This document shows positions 58,602 through 64,000 of a stretch of 64,000 nt of DNA, one piece after another. Source of the stretch: an uncultured Vibrio sp. (lineage in GTDB: Bacteria; Pseudomonadota; Gammaproteobacteria; Enterobacterales; Vibrionaceae); NCBI RefSeq assembly GCF_947488985.1, contig NZ_CANLBV010000017.1:1-64000 (forward strand), in the 5' to 3' direction. The number at the start of each line of letters is the position of its first letter. Positions within the stretch are counted from its first letter, which is position 1. Both the position numbers and the translations under genes were made by a program. The notes beneath the pieces were generated by a model. That model had not been told where the DNA came from. It saw nothing but the letters and a program-made list of their open reading frames with translations, and ran no database searches.

Positions 58602-61052
58602 ATGATCTCATTAATTGAACAAATTCGCACAGGCTCTATTTGGAATTTTCCGGGCGGTGTGCACCCTGCTGAAAACAAGAACCAGTCGAATACTACTGAT
58701 ATCGTTCATGCAAAGCTCCCTGAAGAGATCGTTCTTCCGGTAAAACAACACATAGGCAAACCAGGTAATCTGCTGGTCGCAGCTGGTGACACTGTACTCA
58801 AAGGGCAACAACTTACTGCCTTAGATACGGGGTTCACTTTGCCAGTACATGCTCCAACATCGGGCGTGATTACCGCTATAGAACCAAGAACTACGGCTCA
58901 CCCTTCAGGTTTGAGCGAACTGAGTGTCGTGATTAAGCCCGATGGCTTAGACACTTGGATTGAAAAAAATCCAGTTAAAGACTTTTCTTCGAAAACCTCT
59001 GACGAGCTACTGGATGTGATCCGCCAAGCTGGTATCTCAGGCATGGGGGGCGCAGGCTTCCCTACCGCTAAAAAGCTTCAGTCTGGACTAGGTCGCACCG
59101 ATATTTTAATCGTCAACGCCGCAGAGTGTGAACCTTACATCACCTCAGACGACAAGTTGCTTCAAGAACACGCCGAAGAAGTATTAAAAGGCATAGAAGT
59201 GGTTGAACATATCCTGCAACCCAAGCTGACCGTTATTGGTATTGAAGACAATAAACCTGCGGCAATCAAAGCGCTTGAGATAGCGGCGAAAGACAAAGAT
59301 ATCATCATTCGTGTTATCCCAACCAAATACCCTTCTGGCGGCGAGAAGCAACTGATCAAGATCCTCACCAATAAAGAAGTGCCTGCTGGCGGTATTCCTG
59401 CGGACATTGGCGTGTTGGTACAAAACGTTGGCTCTCTGTACTCGATAAAGAGAGCGGTAATCGACGGCGAGCCTGTTGTGAATCGTGTTGTGACCTTAAC
59501 TGGTAAAACCTTTAAACAACCTCGCAACGTGTGGGCGTTATTAGGTACGCCAGTGCATGAGTTACTTGCAGAATTTGGCTACCAAGCCGATAAAAAACTG
59601 CCGCGTTTGATTTTGGGCGGCCCGATGATGGGCTTTACCTTGCCACATGCCAATGTGCCAATTACCAAAACATCTAACTGCATTCTCGCACCAACGCGTC
59701 GTGAAATGTCACCAAGCACTTACGAGATGGAATGCATCCGATGCAGCCAGTGTGCCGAGGCTTGCCCTGCGTCACTGCTTCCTCAGCAGCTGCAATGGCA
59801 CGCTAAAGCTAACGAGTTGGATAAGTGTGAAGAGCTCAATATTAAAGATTGTATCGAATGTGGTGCTTGTGCGTTTGTCTGCCCGAGTGAAATTCCTCTG
59901 GTTCAGTACTATCGCCAAGCGAAAGCCGAAATCAAAACAAGAAAAGATGAAGCGACAGCGGCTGAGCGCGCCAAGGTTCGTTTCGAAGAGAAGAACGCTC
60001 GTATGGAGCGCGACAAAGCTGAACGAGAAAACCGCTTCAAGAAAGCGGCTGATAACCGCCGCAAAGACATGAAATTGACCGACGGTGATGATGCGATTGC
60101 TGCTGCGATTGCTCGCGTTAAAGCGCAAAAATCGGCTGCCGAGCAAACACCCAATGCGGAGCCAGCAGTGAAACCTGCGGTTGCGGCTGCCATTGCTAGA
60201 GCAAAAGCGAAACAAGCTGCGGCTCAGAAATCAAATGACGCTGAACCAGACAACTCTGAAATGTCTAAGCTGCGTGAAGAGCGTAAACGACAAGCTAGAG
60301 AGCGCAAAGCACAGCAAGTGCAATCAGCAACTCAAACTGAAAGTGATGCTCCAGCTAAAAGTACTGGCGATGCCAAGAAAGACGCGGTTGCGGCTGCGAT
60401 TGCCCGCGCCAAAGCTAAGAAGGCGCAACAATCTCAATCGATGACTAAAACCGAAAGTGATGCTCCAGCTAAAAATACTGGCGATGCCAAGAACGACGCG
60501 GTTGCGGCTGCGATTGCTCGCGCCAAAGCTAAGAAGGCGCAACAATCTCAATCGGTGACTGAAACCGAAAGTGATGCTCCGGTTGAAAGCACTGGCGATG
60601 CTAAGAAAGACGCAGTTGCTGCAGCTATTGCTCGCGCTAAAGGAAAGAAAGCACAGCAAGCGGAATCAGCTTCTGACGCTTCAACTGAAAACTCCGGCGA
60701 CGCTAAGAAAGACGCAGTTGCTGCAGCTATTGCTCGCGCTAAAGCAAAGAAAGCACAGCAAGCGGAATCAGCTTCTGACGCTTCAACTGAAAACTCTGGC
60801 TATGCTAAGAAAGACGCCGTTGCGGCTGCGATTGCCCGCGCCAAAGCTAAGAAGGCGCAACAAATGAAACAGTCTGAGATAGCGGAAGTGACACCCGAGC
60901 CTGTGGTTGAACCTTTAGTCGAAATAAAGGCTGACACTAAACAACAACCCATCGATCCTAAAAAAGCAGCCGTTGCTGCCGCGATTGCTCGCGCTAAAGC
61001 AAGAAAAGCTCAGCAGCAGCAAGATAAAAAGAACAACGAGGAGAAAGAGTAG
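58602..61052 (+). CDS. rnfC: Electron transport complex subunit RnfC, with expanded repeat tail
   Basis: Peripheral NADH-oxidising subunit. The conserved part (about 1-460) has the FPGGVHP start, the VHAPTSGVI lipoyl-like domain, [12 protein letters not shown] for flavin/NADH, and two cluster motifs [14 protein letters not shown] and [14 protein letters not shown]. The remaining 350 residues hold eight copies of a [23 protein letters not shown] helix unit separated by acidic-Ser-rich linkers. The start at 58602 (AGGG upstream) begins [19 protein letters not shown]; the longer frame to 58566 overlaps rnfB and is not used. 816 residues, over the E. coli length (740). Confidence 0.94.
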   Translation: MISLIEQIRTGSIWNFPGGVHPAENKNQSNTTDIVHAKLPEEIVLPVKQHIGKPGNLLVAAGDTVLKGQQLTALDTGFTLPVHAPTSGVITAIEPRTTAHPSGLSELSVVIKPDGLDTWIEKNPVKDFSSKTSDELLDVIRQAGISGMGGAGFPTAKKLQSGLGRTDILIVNAAECEPYITSDDKLLQEHAEEVLKGIEVVEHILQPKLTVIGIEDNKPAAIKALEIAAKDKDIIIRVIPTKYPSGGEKQLIKILTNKEVPAGGIPADIGVLVQNVGSLYSIKRAVIDGEPVVNRVVTLTGKTFKQPRNVWALLGTPVHELLAEFGYQADKKLPRLILGGPMMGFTLPHANVPITKTSNCILAPTRREMSPSTYEMECIRCSQCAEACPASLLPQQLQWHAKANELDKCEELNIKDCIECGACAFVCPSEIPLVQYYRQAKAEIKTRKDEATAAERAKVRFEEKNARMERDKAERENRFKKAADNRRKDMKLTDGDDAIAAAIARVKAQKSAAEQTPNAEPAVKPAVAAAIARAKAKQAAAQKSNDAEPDNSEMSKLREERKRQARERKAQQVQSATQTESDAPAKSTGDAKKDAVAAAIARAKAKKAQQSQSMTKTESDAPAKNTGDAKNDAVAAAIARAKAKKAQQSQSVTETESDAPVESTGDAKKDAVAAAIARAKGKKAQQAESASDASTENSGDAKKDAVAAAIARAKAKKAQQAESASDASTENSGYAKKDAVAAAIARAKAKKAQQMKQSEIAEVTPEPVVEPLVEIKADTKQQPIDPKKAAVAAAIARAKARKAQQQQDKKNNEEKE
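60369..60905 (+). repeat. In-frame tandem repeat array within rnfC
   Basis: Units begin at 60369, 60483, 60597, 60699 and 60801, giving steps of 114, 114, 102 and 102 bp (38 and 34 codons). Neighbouring units are almost identical in DNA, including synonymous sites, which indicates recent duplication. Three more diverged copies of the helix unit lie outside this block. Confidence 0.92.
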
Positions 61053-62098
61053 TGGCCTTCTTTATTGCCAGCTCACCGCACGCACATAACCGCAAAAGCA
61101 CCCCAGATCTAATGAAATGGGTCGCGATTTGCGCATTACCAGGTCTACTAGCTCAAACCTACTTCTTTGGATGGGGTACACTCATCCAGTTAGTCTTTGC
61201 TATCGTACTTGCTGTTACCTTTGAAGCAGCTGTCATGCTACTGAGAAAACGCCCGCCAATGATGGCACTGCGAGATTACAGCGCCGTTGTCACCGCTTGG
61301 CTACTCAGTGTTGCGATCCCTCCCCACTCTCCGTGGTGGATTCTTGTGATCGGTCTGTTCTTCGCTATTGTCATTGCTAAACATCTATACGGCGGTCTTG
61401 GGCAAAATCCATTTAACCCGGCGATGGTGGCTTACATTGTATTGCTTATCTCATTCCCAGTTCAAATGACCAGCTGGAATGCGCCGATCAGCTTAAGTGC
61501 CGATGCAAGCAGCTTTGTTGACTCATTTTTGATGATCTTTACTGGTTTCAATCATGAAGGATTATCTCTACAACAAGCGCGTTTAGGTATTGATGGCACG
61601 ACAATGGCGACACCGCTCGATGCCTTCAAAACTGCATTAACCGCAGGCAACACCGCTTCTGAAGCTCTGTCTCAACCGCAATTTAGCTGGTTGGCCGGCG
61701 TAGGTTGGGAATGGGTAAACCTTGCTTACCTAGTTGGCGGCTTGCTGCTGATTAAACAACGCGTGATTCAATGGCATATTCCAGTGGCTTTTTTAGGCAG
61801 TTTGACCCTGTTTAGCCTAGTGTTCTTGCTGTTTACTCCTGGCGAAACCGCTTCACCGACCATTCATCTATTGTCTGGTGCGACTATGCTCGGCGCATTT
61901 TTCATTGCAACCGATCCCGTTTCAGCATCAACGACAGTCAAAGGTCGCTTGGTGTTTGGTGCCCTGATCGGTGGCCTGGTGTTTATCATCCGCAGTTGGG
62001 GTGGCTTCCCTGATGGTGTGGCGTTTGCCGTATTGTTAGCCAATATGTGTGTTCCACTGATTGACTACTACACCAAACCTCGTACATACGGTCACTAA
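61052..62098 (+). CDS. rnfD: Electron transport complex subunit RnfD
   Basis: Inner-membrane subunit with covalently bound FMN. The 348-residue protein starts at a GTG overlapping the rnfC stop (TAGTG). Nine or ten spans, with LLSGATMLG (near residue 275) holding the flavinylated threonine of the S/T-GAT motif. Confidence 0.94.
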   Translation: MAFFIASSPHAHNRKSTPDLMKWVAICALPGLLAQTYFFGWGTLIQLVFAIVLAVTFEAAVMLLRKRPPMMALRDYSAVVTAWLLSVAIPPHSPWWILVIGLFFAIVIAKHLYGGLGQNPFNPAMVAYIVLLISFPVQMTSWNAPISLSADASSFVDSFLMIFTGFNHEGLSLQQARLGIDGTTMATPLDAFKTALTAGNTASEALSQPQFSWLAGVGWEWVNLAYLVGGLLLIKQRVIQWHIPVAFLGSLTLFSLVFLLFTPGETASPTIHLLSGATMLGAFFIATDPVSASTTVKGRLVFGALIGGLVFIIRSWGGFPDGVAFAVLLANMCVPLIDYYTKPRTYGH

Positions 62099-62111
62099 GG
62101 GAGCAAATACC

Positions 62112-62741
62112 ATGCTAAATGCAATAAAGAAAAACGGTCTGGTACTGGCGATTTTTGCGTGTGCTTCAACCGGTTTGGTCGCGGTCACTCACTACCTGAC
62201 CCAAGATCAGATCAAGCAACAAGAACAAGCTCAGCTATTATCAGTACTAAACCAAGTGATCCCGCACGCTCTGCATGACAATGAGCTGTTCTCAGCGTGT
62301 ACCTTAGTTGAAGCAAAGGAGCTCGGTACTGAGCAAGCGATGCCCGCTTACATCGCAACTCTCAACGGTGAGCCGAGTGCGATTGCAATTGAAGCGATTG
62401 CGCCTGACGGCTACAACGGGGCGATCAAAGTCATTGTTGGAATGAAAACTGACGGGACTATCTTAGGTACGCGCGTACTTTCGCACCATGAAACTCCGGG
62501 GTTGGGTGATAAGATTGATCTTCGTGTCAGTGACTGGATACTCTCATTTGCAGGCAAGCAAGTGACAAATTCTAATATTGAACGTTGGAAAGTGCGTAAA
62601 GACGGCGGGGAGTTCGATCAATTTACTGGCGCAACCATTACCCCAAGAGCCGTTGTTAAATCCGTTAAGCAAGCGGTTCAATACGTTAACCAAAACAGCC
62701 AAGCATTGCTTGCTCAACCTCTAAATTGTGGTGGTGAATAA
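62112..62741 (+). CDS. rnfG: Electron transport complex subunit RnfG
   Basis: Periplasmic flavin subunit with one N-terminal span. The 209-residue protein has [15 protein letters not shown] with the FMN-bearing threonine and [11 protein letters not shown]. The start is at 62112 (GGGAG upstream, [17 protein letters not shown]); the longer frame to 62061 runs into rnfD. It ends in TAATG, shared with rnfE. Confidence 0.94.
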   Translation: MLNAIKKNGLVLAIFACASTGLVAVTHYLTQDQIKQQEQAQLLSVLNQVIPHALHDNELFSACTLVEAKELGTEQAMPAYIATLNGEPSAIAIEAIAPDGYNGAIKVIVGMKTDGTILGTRVLSHHETPGLGDKIDLRVSDWILSFAGKQVTNSNIERWKVRKDGGEFDQFTGATITPRAVVKSVKQAVQYVNQNSQALLAQPLNCGGE

Positions 62742-63433
62742 TGAGTGATCATAAGACACTAATCAAAAATGGCATGTGGGCCAATAACCCAGCCTTAGTC
62801 CAACTTCTTGGGTTGTGTCCACTGTTGGCTGTCTCCTCAACAGTGACGAACGCACTTGGACTTGGTATTGCTACCTTATTGGTATTAGTCGGTTCAAATG
62901 TCTCTGTCTCTTTGGTGCGTCACCATGTACCAAAAGAAGTGCGTATTCCTGTGTTCGTGATGATCATCGCGTCACTGGTAACCTGTGTGCAACTGCTGAT
63001 GAATGCCTACGCGTATGGGCTTTACCTGTCTTTGGGTATCTTTATCCCACTGATCGTAACCAACTGCATTATCATTGGTCGCGCAGAAGCCTTCGCTTCA
63101 AAAAACGAAGTGCTGCCAGCGGCTCAAGATGGGTTTTGGATGGGGTTAGGCATGACATCGGTACTGGTAGTGCTGGGTGCGATGCGTGAGGTGATTGGCA
63201 ACGGAACCCTGTTCGATGGCGCAGACCTGCTATTAGGTGACTGGGCTTCTGTGCTACGAATCGAAATATTCCAGTTTGATAATAGCTTCTTGTTAGCACT
63301 GCTTCCGCCGGGTGCCTTTATTGGGGTTGGATTTTTGATTGCCTTGAAAAACATCATCGACAACCAGGTCAAATCTAGACAGCCAAAACAACAAAAACCA
63401 ACCATTGAACGCGCTCGCGTGACCAACGCTTGA
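62741..63433 (+). CDS. rnfE: Electron transport complex subunit RnfE
   Basis: Inner-membrane subunit related to RnfA, with six spans. The 230-residue protein has [19 protein letters not shown] and [16 protein letters not shown], the paired cysteine regions of the RnfA/E pair. The first ATG overlaps the rnfG stop. A longer soluble C-terminal tail ends the protein. Confidence 0.95.
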   Translation: MSDHKTLIKNGMWANNPALVQLLGLCPLLAVSSTVTNALGLGIATLLVLVGSNVSVSLVRHHVPKEVRIPVFVMIIASLVTCVQLLMNAYAYGLYLSLGIFIPLIVTNCIIIGRAEAFASKNEVLPAAQDGFWMGLGMTSVLVVLGAMREVIGNGTLFDGADLLLGDWASVLRIEIFQFDNSFLLALLPPGAFIGVGFLIALKNIIDNQVKSRQPKQQKPTIERARVTNA

Positions 63434-63452
63434 TAAGTTCAATGAGCTTAGA

Positions 63453-63482
63453 CCCGCTGAGTTCGCTCAACCACTCAGCGGG
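63453..63482. repeat. Hairpin between rnfE and nth
   Basis: CCCGCTGAG / CTCAGCGGG, a perfect 9-bp stem with a 12-nt loop. No T-tract follows, so it is an mRNA hairpin rather than a clear terminator. Confidence 0.55.
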
Positions 63483-63602
63483 CAAAGAGATTCAACGCAA
63501 TACCCATAATAATGACGCTCATAAGAGCGCATAATCAATAATAAAGCTGAGTGTTGACACTAGTCAGAACTCATGCCCTAACTATTTGAAAGTAATGTCG
63601 TT

Positions 63603-64000
63603 ATGAACAATGTGAAACGAGTAGAAATACTTGAGCGTTTAAGAGAGAACAACCCCAATCCGCAGACAGAGCTAAACTGGAGCAGTCCATTCGAGCTGCT
63701 GATCGCAGTACTTTTGTCGGCGCAGGCGACCGATGTCAGCGTCAACAAAGCCACTGATAAGCTATACCCCGTTGCCAATACCCCGCAGGCTATCTTCGAT
63801 CTAGGTGTCGATGGATTGAAAGCGTACATCAAAACCATTGGTCTATTTAACTCAAAAGCAGAAAACACCATCAAGACCTGTCGTATGCTGCTTGACCTAC
63901 ACAATGGTGAAGTACCGGAAGATCGCGCGGCACTAGAGTCCCTTCCTGGTGTTGGTCGTAAGACAGCAAACGTGGTGTTAAATACCGCTTTCGGTTGGCC
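63603..64000 (+). CDS. nth: Endonuclease III, 5' part (cut by window edge)
   Basis: DNA glycosylase/AP lyase that removes oxidised pyrimidines. The visible 132 residues begin MNNVKRVEILERLRENNPNP and include FELLIAVLLSAQATDVSVN and the helix-hairpin-helix LPGVGRKTANVVLN with the catalytic lysine near 120. The frame is open to 64000; the iron-sulfur cluster end lies outside the window. The E. coli order rsxE-nth is kept, though a 169-bp gap separates it from rnfE. Confidence 0.95.
   Translation, partial: MNNVKRVEILERLRENNPNPQTELNWSSPFELLIAVLLSAQATDVSVNKATDKLYPVANTPQAIFDLGVDGLKAYIKTIGLFNSKAENTIKTCRMLLDLHNGEVPEDRAALESLPGVGRKTANVVLNTAFGW

Noticed and set aside
59772..60659. Open frames of 94-147 codons opposite or in other frames of rnfC repeats
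   Set aside because: They arise from the repeated, biased codon pattern of the tail and carry no domain or ribosome binding site.
60606..60800. rnfC repeat duplication as an assembly artefact
   Set aside because: Units differ at several synonymous and non-synonymous positions and stay in frame, so a genuine tandem array is more likely, although unit number should be verified with long reads.

Overview
The window reads as ordinary core chromosome of a Vibrio, most like the V. splendidus clade (species level is inference). The evidence is: a luxU-luxO-qrr1 quorum-sensing locus, a 279-residue FadR of the Vibrio type, AT-leaning gammaproteobacterial codon use, and the gene order ptsG-tatD-holB-tmk-mltG-pabC-fabF-acpP-fabG-fabD-fabH-plsX-rpmF-yceD/yceF/rluC/rne, which matches E. 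coli almost gene for gene.

Layout. 1-381: the 5' end of a group II intron on the minus strand, sitting directly behind the ptsG terminator and running off the left edge. 382-12892 (minus): glucose PTS permease, then DNA replication (holB, tmk), cell-wall (mltG), folate (pabC) and the whole fatty-acid/phospholipid initiation cluster (fabF, acpP, fabG, fabD, fabH, plsX, rpmF, yceD). 13042-18526: maf-type yceF, rluC, and rne with a long autoregulatory-type leader. 18784-26304: a SulP anion transporter, low-molecular-weight phosphatase, cobalamin adenosyltransferase, AsmA, uridine kinase and the Mrp/ApbC Fe-S carrier. 26461-36804: metG, yehS, the divergent fadR/nhaB pair with dsbB, a SEC-C protein, dusC, an orphan periplasmic binding protein and yfbV. 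37144-40600: acetate pathway ackA-pta. 40683-47561: a glutathionyl-hydroquinone-reductase-like protein and the oligopeptide transporter oppABCDF. 48230-51010: molybdenum cofactor operon moaABCDE behind a Moco riboswitch. 51346-56463: ybhK, luxU, luxO, qrr1 and uvrB with a LexA box. 56973-57048: tRNA-Asn. 57420-64000: the Na+-pumping/electron-transfer complex rnfABCDGE and the start of nth.

How the parts work together. FabD, FabH, FabG and FabF act on AcpP to make acyl chains, PlsX passes them to phospholipid synthesis, and FadR (elsewhere in the window) coordinates this with fatty-acid breakdown. Pta-AckA makes acetate and ATP from acetyl-CoA. LuxU phosphorylates LuxO, and phospho-LuxO with sigma-54 transcribes qrr1; the operator and the -24/-12 promoter are both readable. 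The Rnf complex and NhaB both handle sodium or proton gradients, which fits a marine organism.

Nothing here looks like an undescribed defence, secretion or biosynthetic system. The items worth a second look are small: the terminator-linked group II intron, in-frame repeat expansion in rnfC, a paired motif in the RNase E tail, a REP-like pair, a 16-bp tandem repeat upstream of yehS and several inverted repeats in regulatory regions. Coding starts were moved to internal start codons where homology and ribosome binding sites supported it; these cases are stated entry by entry.
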